From: Halalkalibacter suaedae | Lineage (GTDB): Bacteria > Bacillota > Bacilli > Bacillales > Bacillaceae_D | DNA length: 64,000 nt | NCBI RefSeq assembly: GCF_017939705.1 | Contig: NZ_JAGKSQ010000002.1 | Location: forward strand, 62,001 to 126,000 | Direction of reading: 5' to 3' | In this document: positions 16,085-25,583 of the stretch, piece by piece | How positions within the stretch are numbered: position 1 is the first letter of the stretch | How the letters are laid out: each line of letters opens with the position of its first letter | Notes under the pieces: model-generated | What the model was told of the DNA's origin: nothing | Databases searched by the model: none | Seen by the model: only the letters and a program-made list of their open reading frames with translations | Position numbers and translations under genes: made by a program

Positions 16085-16089
16085 CGTAA

Positions 16090-16122
16090 CAACGCCTTTG
16101 TTAATCTCTCAGAGGCGTTTTG
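16090..16122 (+). terminator. Terminator hairpin
   Basis: AACGCCTTTG / CAGAGGCGTT stem followed by TTGT; short T-run. Confidence 0.55.
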
Positions 16123-16134
16123 TCTACGGTCTGA

Positions 16135-16157
16135 GGGTGACTCATTAGAGTCACCCT
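16135..16157. repeat. 23-bp perfect dyad, copy 2
   Basis: Same dyad as at 15653-15675, placed eight bases after the end of the membrane-protein gene on the minus strand. Confidence 0.8.
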
Positions 16158-16165
16158 AAAAGCTA

Positions 16166-17167
16166 TTAAGCAAAGCGATAATAAATCAAAACGATGGTTG
16201 CTAAAACGAATATGAAATTTAAGAAAACGAAAATCATTTGATCAATGACTGTCTTATGGATTGTAATTGGTGGTTTATAAAATGAGACCCCTTCAATAAT
16301 AAAGATAATTAATATAACATGGATCATAAAATGACCGGTTACTTCTACCCAACCGAATAACATTGTTGTCATTACAAAAATTCCTGTTAAGACGAATGAA
16401 AGAAGACGATTTAAGACGCCGACGACGAGCAAATACCCAACAACAAATTCAATAAATGCACTTATTGAAACAAAGGTAGCTGCAGAAAAGAAAAATGTAG
16501 GAACCTGGTGGTTTGCTACAATGTCAACAGACATCGCGGGATAGACCCATTTTTCAACAGCAACCCAACAGAGGGATAAGCCTGTTGCTAAGTAGAGAAA
16601 AGGAAAACTCCAATTTTCTAGCTTAGTTTTTGACATGAGCAAAACAAAAATAATAGCTAAGTAAAACCCGTAATCAAGCATATGGAATACACCATAATCA
16701 ACAGTAAGTACACCAAACAGCACAAGTAGAATAATCGCACCAAGTCTTGTCGCAAATTGAATTGGTATAAGTAAGAGGATAATAGATGCCCATGAAAAGT
16801 ATGTTAACATGGCTGATTGATGAGTAATCTCTGGAGCGAAAATTGAACCAGACAGTACTTGAATGATTATCGCGATCGCTGTCCCGTATTTCAATATCGT
16901 CATCGAGTATTTTCTATAGCTCTCTAATTTCAAGTCCATTTTTTTTAATAATGGAAAGTTCATGAATCTCGGTAGGAGTTGGGGCAAGACAGCTAAAATT
17001 CCTGCACAGAGTAATGTCATAATCATAAAAAATGGACTAATAATTGATTCGATTGTTTCTTTTTCAGGTTCTAGCTCTGTGAACCATTTCACATGTGCAT
17101 CTGCTATAAAAGGAGTTAGAATAAGAACGAGCATAATAGCTAAACTAAATAATAATTTTTTCTTCAT
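16166..17167 (-). CDS. Polytopic membrane protein, DoxX-like
   Basis: 333 residues. The N-terminus looks like a cleavable signal (K-K-K, hydrophobic core, A-D-A-H) followed by H-V-K-W-F, a motif I associate with a family of Bacillales membrane proteins of unknown function. Eight further hydrophobic segments follow. The tail region around residues 195-290 has the small-residue pattern of DoxX/thiosulfate-quinone-oxidoreductase-like proteins. It is single, with short flanking gaps. Reaction and substrate unknown. Confidence 0.7.
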   Translation of the reverse strand: MKKKLLFSLAIMLVLILTPFIADAHVKWFTELEPEKETIESIISPFFMIMTLLCAGILAVLPQLLPRFMNFPLLKKMDLKLESYRKYSMTILKYGTAIAIIIQVLSGSIFAPEITHQSAMLTYFSWASIILLLIPIQFATRLGAIILLVLFGVLTVDYGVFHMLDYGFYLAIIFVLLMSKTKLENWSFPFLYLATGLSLCWVAVEKWVYPAMSVDIVANHQVPTFFFSAATFVSISAFIEFVVGYLLVVGVLNRLLSFVLTGIFVMTTMLFGWVEVTGHFMIHVILIIFIIEGVSFYKPPITIHKTVIDQMIFVFLNFIFVLATIVLIYYRFA

Positions 17168-17371
17168 ATCACACCTCGATTTGTAGAATCTTGTAAGTAG
17201 TTAGCGATAGTGTACCATAATAAATGAGTTTGTGAATCATTTAACAAACTTATTTCAATTTATATTTTTAGTATGTCAATAATTGTTCAAACTTATAAAC
17301 AAACTTGTATTGTTTTGCGAATAGAATCACAAACTAACATGAAATGGAAAAAGAGAAGGGAAGTTATATGT

Positions 17372-17623
17372 ATGGATTCAAATTTAGCATTTTTAAGAGA
17401 AGCATTATCTAACCATTTGGAAAATCATAAGGTGTGTCAGGAGATTTATCGAAAACTAGAAGCAAATGAATATAAGAATGAGGAAGAATTTGCTCGTGAT
17501 CTTGAGGTGAATGAAAACAGAATTCTTAATTTGATTTTGCAATATGAACTAGATTATGCAAAACAAGAGAAAGATGATGTGAGACTTCAACAGCTTAATG
17601 GTGTATATGAGCAATTATTTTAA
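17372..17623 (+). CDS. csgA: Sporulation-specific protein, CsgA-like
   Basis: 83 residues from ATG 17372, with AGAAGGGAAG upstream; the frame is open for 99 further bases without a ribosome site. Acidic and helical, with S-N-H-L-E-N near residue 13, a conserved Cys in K-V-C-Q, E-E-E-F-A-R-D-L in the middle and L-N-x-V-Y-E-x-L-F at the end. This agrees in length and pattern with B. subtilis CsgA, a sigma-G-dependent protein once grouped with SASPs. A weak sigma-G-like promoter (GTATT-N18-CAAACTA, two mismatches) lies upstream. Symbol from memory of the family. Confidence 0.65.
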   Translation: MDSNLAFLREALSNHLENHKVCQEIYRKLEANEYKNEEEFARDLEVNENRILNLILQYELDYAKQEKDDVRLQQLNGVYEQLF

Positions 17624-17625
17624 GA

Positions 17626-17672
17626 AAAGAGGATACTAGAAAAGTGAAACTTTACTTTTCGGTATCCTCTTT
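17626..17672 (+). terminator. Terminator of csgA-like gene
   Basis: AAAGAGGATAC / GTATCCTCTTT stem with an inner AAAGTGAAACTTT dyad, then a T-run. Confidence 0.85.
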
Positions 17673-17693
17673 TTTATCGTTATTTATCTTATG

Positions 17694-17722
17694 TTGACAA
17701 ACTATGGATAATTGAGGATAAT
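17694..17722 (+). promoter_or_regulatory. Sigma-A promoter of ypvA
   Basis: TTGACA (17694-17699), 17-bp spacer, GATAAT (17717-17722). Confidence 0.7.
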
Positions 17723-17761
17723 TAAAAGTTAGTTTATATATAGATGCGGAGGAGCTTTTTT

Positions 17762-19693
17762 TTGAATAAACAACAATTACCGTTTGCTTATCAAGCAAGT
17801 CGTCCTTTTTTTGAGCAATTTAATGAGTGGATTGGTGATGTGTTTTATGATTTACTGCCTGAAGCCGGAATGGAGCTTCGAGATGAGCAGATTTTCATGG
17901 CATTCCAACTTGAAAAGGCGTTTATTGATAAGGAAATTATGTTTGCCGAAGCTGGTGTAGGAACTGGAAAGACAATTGTTTATTTATTGTATGCGATTTG
18001 CTATGCAAGGTATATGCGAAAACCAGCAATTATAGCCTGTGCAGATGAATCATTAATCGAACAGCTTGTGAAGAAGGGAGGAGATATTGAGAAGTTATCT
18101 CAAATCCTTGATTTTGAAATGGATGTTCGTTTAGCTAAATCGAAGGAACAATACTTATGCTTACAAAAATTAGATCATGCTAGAGCCCATGAGGATGATG
18201 AGGAGTTTGATCAAATCCATGATGAGCTTCCGTCGTTTGTTCATTCAAATGAAACGTTGCAATCATACTATCATTACGGGGATCGCAAGGAATACGCTCA
18301 TTTAACAAATGAGCAATGGGAGAAAATAGGCTGGGATTCTTTTCAGGACTGCTTTGTTTGTGATAAGCGTCATCGTTGTGGACAAACACTATCAAGAGAC
18401 CACTACAGAAAATCAACCGATTTAATTGTATGTTCGCATGATTTCTACATGGATCATATTTGGACATATGATGCAAGAAAACGCGAAGGACAATTACCTC
18501 TATTACCCGAAGCTAGTACGATTGTATTTGATGAAGGTCACTTACTAGAGATTGCCGCTCAAAAGGCCCTTACTTATAAATATCGACATGATGTGTTAGA
18601 GGAACTACTAACTAGGTTACTTGAAAATGATGTAAGGGAAGAATTTGCTGTTTTAATCGAGGATCTTATTTCTCAAAGTCTTCATGTAAGTCAATTGCTA
18701 CAAACAAAATCGCACGTTGTTGAGGGCTCGGATCGAAAAGAAATTACCGTTGATTCTGGTATTCTCAAAGAAATAACGATACTTGTGACCCTAATTGCGA
18801 AGCTTGAAGATGAGATGGTCTTTGAAAGTGAAATGTATACGATTGATGAATACCAATTAAAAATTGTTGAAGAACATGTTGATATGATCCATCATGCCCT
18901 AAAAATCTTCATCCAGCAATCGGCAATAACATGGGTAACGGATGATGAACAGGGAGTAACACTTGTCATTATGCCACGTTTAGTTGAGGATGTACTTGAG
19001 GAGAAGGTGTTTCAAAAGAAACTTCCTTTTATTTTCACATCGGCGACGCTTTCAACAAATGGATCATTTGAGTATTTAGCAAATAGCCTTGGTATTAAAA
19101 ATTACTTATCATTTTCGGTTGAATCTCCATTTGATTATGAGGAACAAATGAAAATCGTAGGAAAATCAATCAGCAAGTTTGCTGATAAGTATAACTATGT
19201 TAAGGAATCATTAGCGAATACTGATGGAAAGGGTTTAATCCTTTTTCCTTCATATCAAGAATTACAACGATTCAAACAAGCGGTATTTGAAGATCATTCA
19301 TTTCAATGGCCGATTTATTTTGAGGGAGACCAAGAAATTAGTGGGCTTATTAACAAATTTCAAGTTGAAACGAACTCAGTTCTATGTGCAGTAAGCTTGT
19401 GGGAAGGGTTAGATATACCTGGTGAATCATTATCCAATGTCACAATTTGGGCATTGCCTTTCCCGCCTAATGATCCTGTTTTTGCTGCGAAGCGTAATAG
19501 TGCAAATGATCCATTCTGGGATGTCGACGTACCTTACATGCTTTTAAGGTTAAGGCAAGGAATTGGTAGACTTATTAGGACACATCATGACAAAGGTATT
19601 GTTTCAATACTAGACCATTCACTAGAAACCGATGCAAGGTTATTTTCAGCAATAACTAATGTGCTACCAGTGAAACTAGAAAAAGAATTATAG
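17762..19693 (+). CDS. ypvA: DinG/XPD-type ATP-dependent helicase YpvA
   Basis: 643 residues from TTG 17762, which has GGAGGAG upstream; an ATG at 17744 would overlap that site. Superfamily 2 DinG/XPD helicase: Walker A in E-A-G-V-G-T-G-K-T (about residue 55), a four-cysteine iron-sulfur region (C in Y-L-C-L, then D-C-F-V-C and H-R-C-G), the V-F-D-E-G-H Walker B box, and the C-terminal Q-G-I-G-R-L-I-R motif VI. It unwinds DNA 5' to 3' and in related proteins resolves R-loops and damaged forks. Sequence, length and the S-F-Q-D-C signature agree with B. subtilis YpvA, which has no N-terminal exonuclease unlike the DinG paralogue. Good sigma-A promoter at 17694; no LexA box seen. Confidence 0.9.
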   Translation: MNKQQLPFAYQASRPFFEQFNEWIGDVFYDLLPEAGMELRDEQIFMAFQLEKAFIDKEIMFAEAGVGTGKTIVYLLYAICYARYMRKPAIIACADESLIEQLVKKGGDIEKLSQILDFEMDVRLAKSKEQYLCLQKLDHARAHEDDEEFDQIHDELPSFVHSNETLQSYYHYGDRKEYAHLTNEQWEKIGWDSFQDCFVCDKRHRCGQTLSRDHYRKSTDLIVCSHDFYMDHIWTYDARKREGQLPLLPEASTIVFDEGHLLEIAAQKALTYKYRHDVLEELLTRLLENDVREEFAVLIEDLISQSLHVSQLLQTKSHVVEGSDRKEITVDSGILKEITILVTLIAKLEDEMVFESEMYTIDEYQLKIVEEHVDMIHHALKIFIQQSAITWVTDDEQGVTLVIMPRLVEDVLEEKVFQKKLPFIFTSATLSTNGSFEYLANSLGIKNYLSFSVESPFDYEEQMKIVGKSISKFADKYNYVKESLANTDGKGLILFPSYQELQRFKQAVFEDHSFQWPIYFEGDQEISGLINKFQVETNSVLCAVSLWEGLDIPGESLSNVTIWALPFPPNDPVFAAKRNSANDPFWDVDVPYMLLRLRQGIGRLIRTHHDKGIVSILDHSLETDARLFSAITNVLPVKLEKEL

Positions 19694-19764
19694 GTTATTT
19701 ACTTCTACTGATTTGAACGTTAATCTAAATATATAACCAAATAGAATAGAGTGGGGGAAACGGT

Positions 19765-20547
19765 ATGGTGAAGGCAATCATTTTTGATCTAGACGATACA
19801 TTGTTATGGGATCAAAGAAGTGTTGAGAAAGCGTTTGAAGCAACCTGTGAATTTGCGGCAGAAAAATATCAACTAGATCCAAAGAAACTAGAAGAGGTAG
19901 TTCGTGAACAAGCACGTGAACTATATGCTTCTTATGAAACATACTCTTTTACTCAAATGATTGGGATTAACCCGTTTGAAGGCTTATGGGGAAATTTTTT
20001 GGATGATGACGATAACTTTAGAAAGATGAAAGAGATTGTACCTACCTACCGGAAAGAAGCATGGACACGTGGATTAAAGTGTGTTGGAATTGACGATCCT
20101 GATTTTGGTGAAGAGCTTGCTGAGAGATTTCCACAGGAACGCAGAAATAATCCCTTCGTTTATGAGGAAACCTACAGGGTATTGGATCAATTAAAAGGAA
20201 ATTACCAACTATTACTGCTGACAAATGGTTCACCAGATCTCCAGCATACGAAACTAACCATTACGCCAGAAATTGCTCCATATTTTGACCATATTGTTAT
20301 TTCTGGAGGCTTTGGAAAAGGAAAACCTGATCCAAGTATATTTGTTCATGCACTTGAGCAATTGAATGTATCTAAGAATGAGGCAATTATGGTTGGTGAT
20401 AATTTAATGACAGATATTTTAGGCGCCAATCGTATTGGAATGACATCTGTTTGGATTAACAGACATGATAAAGTCCGTAATGAAGTGATACCAACATACG
20501 AAATCAAACACCTAGATGAGCTTTTCTCAATTCTTGATACAAAATAA
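19765..20547 (+). CDS. ysaA: HAD-superfamily phosphatase YsaA
   Basis: 260 residues. HAD motif I D-L-D-D-T at 8-12, motif II in L-L-T-N-G-S near 152, motif III lysine in K-G-K-P-D-P near 191, and motif IV G-D-N-L-M-T-D near 213. The helical cap sits between motifs I and II. Overall it matches B. subtilis YsaA, annotated as a phosphoserine-phosphatase-like enzyme. Substrate not shown by sequence. Start ATG 19765 has GTGGGGG upstream. It follows ypvA by 71 bases and is followed by repeat A copy 2. Confidence 0.85.
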   Translation: MVKAIIFDLDDTLLWDQRSVEKAFEATCEFAAEKYQLDPKKLEEVVREQARELYASYETYSFTQMIGINPFEGLWGNFLDDDDNFRKMKEIVPTYRKEAWTRGLKCVGIDDPDFGEELAERFPQERRNNPFVYEETYRVLDQLKGNYQLLLLTNGSPDLQHTKLTITPEIAPYFDHIVISGGFGKGKPDPSIFVHALEQLNVSKNEAIMVGDNLMTDILGANRIGMTSVWINRHDKVRNEVIPTYEIKHLDELFSILDTK

Positions 20548-20555
20548 ATTTACAA

Positions 20556-20724
20556 GAGGCTGGACAAAAGTGATTTAAAAATAGAAAATCCGAGCAATGA
20601 TAGTTGGCGGACGTAAACTGCTATTGAAATATACTTTTGCTTTCCGCGGGAGTCTAAGTACATTTCGTCCGCTATGTTATTGCTTTTTCGGTCTTTCAGT
20701 TAGACACTTTTGATGTCCCAGTCT
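20556..20724 (+). repeat. Intergenic repeat family A, copy 2 (internally deleted)
   Basis: Occupies half of the 349-base gap before mhqE. Ends GAGGCTGGAC and GTCCCAGTC are inverted repeats of each other. Inside, TGAAATATACTT and CTTTCCGCGGGAGTC are retained but the central hairpins found in copies 1 and 3 are missing; the two halves join at the GCGGGA word. Confidence 0.85.
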
Positions 20725-20746
20725 TTTGTTTTTGTTGCCATTTAAT

Positions 20747-20765
20747 TCTATATCGAATTATAAGT
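20747..20765 (+). promoter_or_regulatory. Possible MhqR-type operator upstream of mhqED
   Basis: TATATCGAATT (20749-20759) matches ten of eleven bases of the left and central part of the B. subtilis MhqR box; the right half is poor. A separate perfect palindrome CGAATATTCG lies at 20875-20884, close to the ribosome site. Confidence 0.35.
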
Positions 20766-20896
20766 AATTGAAATACTTTACATTGAATAAAATTAGATAT
20801 ACAATTATTGATGTAGATAAAATAATTTTAAGTGATTGCTTAGATACCGTTAAAAAGATAACAATAGAACTATTCGAATATTCGGGGAGTGATAGA

Positions 20897-21877
20897 ATGA
20901 ATTTTAAACCATTAAAGGGACAGCATCACGTTTCAGCTATTACTGGTAATGCAAAAGATAATTATGATTTTTATACTAAAATCTTAGGTTTACGTCTTGT
21001 CAAAAAGACTGTTAATCAAGATGATACCTCTGTCTATCATTTATTTTACGCTGATGAGAGAGGGAATCCGGGAACTGATTTGACGTTTTTTGAAATTCCT
21101 AATGCTGGACGAACGCACTATGGGAATAATAGTATTTCAACGACAACATTAAGAGTTCCTAATGATGAAGCATTAATCTATTGGAAGGATCGATTTGATC
21201 AATTCCAGATTGAGCGTGATGATATTTCAACAGTAAGTGGTCGAGCAGCTTTGGCTTTTCGTGATTTCGAGGGCCAACGCCTTCAGCTAGTATCCGATGA
21301 GAATAATCAGGGAGTTGCAGGTGGTAAGCCGTGGGATCAAAGTCCTGTCCCTGTTGAAAATGGAGTAATTGGCTTAGGTCCAGTCACATTAACAGTGCCG
21401 GATGCTGAACTAACAGCGAACGTGTTGACGAATGTGATGGGTTTTAGAGAAACAAGAACTTATTCTTCTCCTTCTCTTGAGCAACCACCAATTCGTGTTT
21501 TTGAGACTGGTGAGGGAGGCACTGGGGCAGAAGTTCATTTGGAGGAACGAGTAGATCTTCCTAGAGAGCGCCCAGGAAGGGGAAGTGTCCATCACGTTGC
21601 CTTTCGAGTGGAAAGTGAAGAGGAGTTAAGGAAATGGGTAGAGTATTTAAAAGAATTGAGGATGCCTAATTCGGGATTTGTTGAACGTTACTATTTCCGC
21701 TCTCTTTATTTTAGGGAGCCAAACGGTATCTTATTTGAGCTAGCGACAGATGGTCCAGGATTTGAAGGTGACGAATCATTCGAGCATTTAGGTGAGACTC
21801 TGGCACTGCCACCTTATCTGGAATATCAAAGAGAGCAAATTGAAGCTAAAATTAAACCACTTGATACAAAACGATAG
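20897..21877 (+). CDS. mhqE: Ring-cleaving dioxygenase, MhqE/MhqO type
   Basis: 326 residues from ATG 20897, with GGGGAGTG upstream; the frame is open further up but without a start signal. Two vicinal-oxygen-chelate domains: the first from G-Q-H-H-V-S (H10-H11), the second containing G-S-V-H-H-V-A-F near 235 and closing with L-F-E-L-A, which supply the two His and one Glu that bind Fe2+. These enzymes open hydroquinone/catechol-type rings extradiol. In B. subtilis MhqE is encoded with MhqD in a quinone-stress operon controlled by MhqR; the same order here supports mhqE over mhqO. Confidence 0.85.
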   Translation: MNFKPLKGQHHVSAITGNAKDNYDFYTKILGLRLVKKTVNQDDTSVYHLFYADERGNPGTDLTFFEIPNAGRTHYGNNSISTTTLRVPNDEALIYWKDRFDQFQIERDDISTVSGRAALAFRDFEGQRLQLVSDENNQGVAGGKPWDQSPVPVENGVIGLGPVTLTVPDAELTANVLTNVMGFRETRTYSSPSLEQPPIRVFETGEGGTGAEVHLEERVDLPRERPGRGSVHHVAFRVESEEELRKWVEYLKELRMPNSGFVERYYFRSLYFREPNGILFELATDGPGFEGDESFEHLGETLALPPYLEYQREQIEAKIKPLDTKR

Positions 21878-21889
21878 GGGAGAGTACTA

Positions 21890-22498
21890 ATGAAGCATTT
21901 ATTTATTCAAGGAAAAGAAAAAAATGGCTTAACACTACTATTACTGCATGGTACTGGTGGAACAGAGCAGGATTTATTGCCAATTGCTGAAATGGTTGCT
22001 CCAGAGGCGAATGTCCTAAGTGTGCGGGGGAATGTTTCAGAGAATGGCATGCCACGTTTCTTTCGTCGGCTTGCTGAAGGTGTCTTTGATGAAGAGGACT
22101 TGATCTTTCGGACAAATGAATTAAATGAATTTGTTAATGAGCAAGCAAATGTTTATGGATTTGATCGCTCTAATGTGATTGCGATTGGGTATTCAAATGG
22201 TGCTAATATTGCAGCTAGTATGTTGTTCCATCACAAAGATTCACTAAAAGGAGCAATACTTTATCATGCTATGGTTCCACGAAGAGGGATTTCACTTCCA
22301 GAACTTAAAGATGTCTCAGTATTTATTGGTGCTGGTGAACAAGATCCTATGATACCAGCAGAACAAACAAAAGAATTAGCTGAGTTACTTCGTCAAGCAG
22401 GAGCGAATGTTGAGGAGTTCTGGCAAACTGGCGGACATCAACTGACGAGAGATGAGGTTGTAGAGAGCAAGAAATGGTTAGAGACATATCTTACTTAA
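21890..22498 (+). CDS. mhqD: Phospholipase/carboxylesterase-family hydrolase MhqD
   Basis: 202 residues, alpha/beta hydrolase. Oxyanion region L-L-L-H-G-T-G-G near residue 16, nucleophile elbow G-Y-S-N-G near 101, acid in G-E-Q-D-P near 156 and the catalytic His in G-G-H-Q-L near 183. It starts twelve bases after mhqE with a GGGGAGAG ribosome site, so the two form an operon. In B. subtilis MhqD is strongly induced by quinones and catechol and is thought to act on products of ring opening. Confidence 0.85.
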   Translation: MKHLFIQGKEKNGLTLLLLHGTGGTEQDLLPIAEMVAPEANVLSVRGNVSENGMPRFFRRLAEGVFDEEDLIFRTNELNEFVNEQANVYGFDRSNVIAIGYSNGANIAASMLFHHKDSLKGAILYHAMVPRRGISLPELKDVSVFIGAGEQDPMIPAEQTKELAELLRQAGANVEEFWQTGGHQLTRDEVVESKKWLETYLT

Positions 22499-22535
22499 TT
22501 AAGAACAATTCCTAAAACAAGCGTTATTACACGAT

Positions 22536-22578
22536 AAGCCATTGAAAGTGAGATAGCCTCCCTTCCAATGGCTTTTTT
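22536..22578. terminator. Terminator of mhqED
   Basis: AAGCCATTG / CAATGGCTT stem then TTTTT. Confidence 0.8.
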
Positions 22579-22591
22579 CATTGGAGTCTGA

Positions 22592-22843
22592 TTATTGATC
22601 TAGAAGTTCTTGGACATCTTCAAGTTTTTGTTGGGCGTCTAGTAGTTCCTGTGTTCGCTGTTCAGGAGGAAAATTTTCAACCAACTTATCAATTTCAACC
22701 TTCAAATCATTAAGTTGATTTTGTGCAAATGAATATTCAGTTACGTCATTTTCACGAATCATACTAGCTTCTTGATATTCTGTTAATGCTTGATCAATTG
22801 TTTCACGAACTCTTGCCAATATAGTTTCAAATTCAGTAGGCAT
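22592..22843 (-). CDS. Small helical protein, DUF2524/YtzC-like
   Basis: 83 residues from ATG 22843, which has AAAGGAG eight bases upstream; a GTG at 22852 sits on that site. All-helical and acidic, with a heptad pattern suggesting a two-helix coiled coil and the D-V-T-E-Y-S-F-A-Q-N-Q-L stretch that recalls Bacillus YtzC (DUF2524). Function unknown in the family. Single gene, divergent from helD. Confidence 0.6.
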   Translation of the reverse strand: MPTEFETILARVRETIDQALTEYQEASMIRENDVTEYSFAQNQLNDLKVEIDKLVENFPPEQRTQELLDAQQKLEDVQELLDQ

Positions 22844-23030
22844 ATCTTTCACTCCTTTTATTGTAGTACTATTCCTCTAATTAATTGTCGTTATTCTTTT
22901 CAATTGTGAAAAGGACTGATACACTACAATATGGAAAAAGGTATATTAAAGGATAAAAAGAAGTAGGATAATTTAAGTATCTGTTTATGTCGAGTATCTA
23001 AAGAAGTCTTCGCTATAGGGGAGTTGTCTT

Positions 23031-25358
23031 ATGAACGAAAATGAAAAAGCAAAGGAACTCAATGAGGAGCAGCATCGAGTTGATGAAGTAATTGAATATA
23101 TTGGTCATCAAATCGAGGAATTAGAAACTAAAGTAGGCAAGCGAAAAACCGATGCCTTTCAAATAAGAAAGAATTTCTGGGAAGATGTTACGGTTAATTT
23201 AGATAATGCTGAGGAGGCATCTGAAACATTTGCAAGTATTAAGCAGCAAGCTGAGCTATTGTCAGAAAGAGAACGCTCTCAGCAGCATGATCTGAAACTG
23301 TTAAGAAAGTTTGATCGGCTAAAACAATCACCTTATTTTGGACGAGTTGACTTTCAAGAAGAGGGAGAGCAACAGTCAGAGCAGGTCTACGTAGGAATAG
23401 GCTCTGTCTCAGATAAAGAGGGATTTGATTTCTATGTATATGATTGGAGAGCACCTATTTCGAGTTTGTATTACGATTATGGTCCAGGTCCAGCCTCTTA
23501 TGATACCCCTGAAGGTCTAATTGAGGGTGAGGTCCTTCTAAAGAAACAGCTTCTCATCAAGCGGGGCAAAGTCGAGCATGTCTTTGATACAGGTGTTACG
23601 ATTGGTGACGAAGTATTACAAGAAGTACTTGGTTCTCAGGCTGACGCACAAATGAAAAGTATTGTCTCGACAATTCAAAAAGAGCAAAATCAGATTATTA
23701 GGAATGAGCGTGGAAAGCTACTAATTGTCCAAGGGGTTGCTGGAAGTGGAAAAACCTCTGTTGCCTTGCAAAGAATTGCCTATCTCCTCTACCGGAATCG
23801 TGAAACACTTCAAGCAGATCAAGTGTTGTTGTTTTCACCTAATCCGCTCTTTAATAAATACGTTGCAAGTGTCTTACCTGAATTGGGTGAAGAAAATATG
23901 CAACAAACAACGTTCCAGGCGTACATACAATATCGTTTGTCTAGTCAGTTTGTATTAGAAGACCCTTTTGATCAGTTGGAGTATGTAATAACCCAAAAAG
24001 AAGATCCAGGTTATTATCAGCGTATTGAATCGATTAGAATGAAGTCAACTCTCTCCTTCATGAAGGAAATTGATCGCTATCTTCTTAAATTAGAAAATGG
24101 AGGAATGATTTTTAAAGATATTTTCTTTCGCGGAGAAGTAATTTTCACTTCTTCATGGATCAAAGAAACGTTTTATCAATTGGATTCTTCTCTTTCAATA
24201 CCGAATCGACTTGAAATGGTTAGTGAGACATTGATGAGGCATGTGAAAATCATTGAAAAGGAAGAACGATTGAAAGAATGGGTTGAAGATGAAGTGGAGT
24301 TACTCGATCATGAGGTACTGCAAAAAGTCTATACTAAGCTCGAAAATGAATCAAATGACGAAAATGGTTATTACGACACAGAGCGCGAACAACATTTATT
24401 ACGTTCATTGGTAGTGAAGAAGAAGATAGCAGCGGTTAAACATATCATAAAACAATTACGCTTTCTAAATATTTCTGAGATTTATTGTGAATGTTTAAAA
24501 CAAATAAAAAGCGAAGAATATACTTCGATTATTTATTTCACTGAAATTATTGATAAAACAGTAAGGCAGATCGAGGAAGCAAACCTTTATTATGAAGACA
24601 TTACGCCATTTTTGTATCTAAAGGGAATGCTAGAAGGGTTTGAAGTTAATACCTTAATTAAGCATGTATTTATTGATGAGGCACAGGACTATTCCCCCTT
24701 TCAATTTGCCTATATTAAAAAGATGTTCCCGGTAGCCAAGCTGACTGTATTAGGGGATATCCATCAATCTATTCATGCACATACAAATAAAGAAGATGCT
24801 TTTTTGCTTCTAGAGACGTTATTTCAGGAGCAAGAAGTTGAGAAGTACACCCTGACAAAGAGTTATCGATCGACAAGGGAAATAGTCGAGTTTACGAAAG
24901 GAATCATTGCTAAGGATATAAATCCATTTAATCGCTCAGGTTCATTGCCTATGCTAGTGAAAGTCCAGTCTGAAGAAGAACGATTTTCGCAAATAGTTGA
25001 CCGTTTAACGAGAACTGAACAAAAGGAAGGAACAGTCGCGATTATTTGTAAATCGGAAAATGAAGCTTTTTTAGTGTATGAATACTTAAGAAGTCGAGTA
25101 CAAGTATCGCTCATTAAAAAGAATACAACAGAATTTGACTCGAACATCATTGTTATTCCTTCTTATTTAGCAAAAGGGATGGAATTTGATAGGGTGCTTA
25201 TTTTCGATGCTTCTAAAGAGAGTTACAAGGATGAGGAAGAACGAAAACTTTTTTATACAATATGTACAAGAGCAATGCATAGTCTTTGCTTATTTTATAA
25301 AAAGGAAAAAACGCCTTTCTTAGCGAATATATCAGTAGGTTTGTATGAAACGAATTGA
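23031..25358 (+). CDS. helD: UvrD-like motor ATPase HelD (RNA polymerase recycling)
   Basis: 775 residues. N-terminal antiparallel coiled coil (about 1-95) that in HelD inserts into RNA polymerase, then a superfamily-1 core: Walker A G-V-A-G-S-G-K-T-S near residue 236, Walker B F-I-D-E-A-Q-D near 548, and the motif that includes K-S-Y-R-S-T-R-E near 610. HelD removes RNA polymerase from stalled or terminated complexes using ATP. Length and domain order match B. subtilis HelD (YvgS). Single gene with its own terminator. Confidence 0.92.
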   Translation: MNENEKAKELNEEQHRVDEVIEYIGHQIEELETKVGKRKTDAFQIRKNFWEDVTVNLDNAEEASETFASIKQQAELLSERERSQQHDLKLLRKFDRLKQSPYFGRVDFQEEGEQQSEQVYVGIGSVSDKEGFDFYVYDWRAPISSLYYDYGPGPASYDTPEGLIEGEVLLKKQLLIKRGKVEHVFDTGVTIGDEVLQEVLGSQADAQMKSIVSTIQKEQNQIIRNERGKLLIVQGVAGSGKTSVALQRIAYLLYRNRETLQADQVLLFSPNPLFNKYVASVLPELGEENMQQTTFQAYIQYRLSSQFVLEDPFDQLEYVITQKEDPGYYQRIESIRMKSTLSFMKEIDRYLLKLENGGMIFKDIFFRGEVIFTSSWIKETFYQLDSSLSIPNRLEMVSETLMRHVKIIEKEERLKEWVEDEVELLDHEVLQKVYTKLENESNDENGYYDTEREQHLLRSLVVKKKIAAVKHIIKQLRFLNISEIYCECLKQIKSEEYTSIIYFTEIIDKTVRQIEEANLYYEDITPFLYLKGMLEGFEVNTLIKHVFIDEAQDYSPFQFAYIKKMFPVAKLTVLGDIHQSIHAHTNKEDAFLLLETLFQEQEVEKYTLTKSYRSTREIVEFTKGIIAKDINPFNRSGSLPMLVKVQSEEERFSQIVDRLTRTEQKEGTVAIICKSENEAFLVYEYLRSRVQVSLIKKNTTEFDSNIIVIPSYLAKGMEFDRVLIFDASKESYKDEEERKLFYTICTRAMHSLCLFYKKEKTPFLANISVGLYETN

Positions 25359-25374
25359 ATACGACCTACTCAAC

Positions 25375-25411
25375 TCAAGCCTGTCTAATCATCAGGCTTG
25401 AATATTTTTTT
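25375..25411 (+). terminator. Terminator of helD
   Basis: TCAAGCCTG / CAGGCTTGA stem followed by ATATTTTTTT. Confidence 0.85.
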
Positions 25412-25583
25412 GTTAGCTCAAGTGCATATTAGTTTCAATTCTCTTTAAATTAGTAGAGAATAGAGAATAGCAATTAACTAGTACATATAAGTTAGCCAGC
25501 ATATTGTTTATCATTTGATCTTGTAAGCGTTTGCTGATGAAAAGAAAATTAAATCTGAATGATATTGAAAGGGTTGAATTAGT

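Noticed and set aside
16962-17186. Plus-strand frame antisense to the DoxX-like gene start
   Set aside because: Antisense shadow; no ribosome site and unlike any family.
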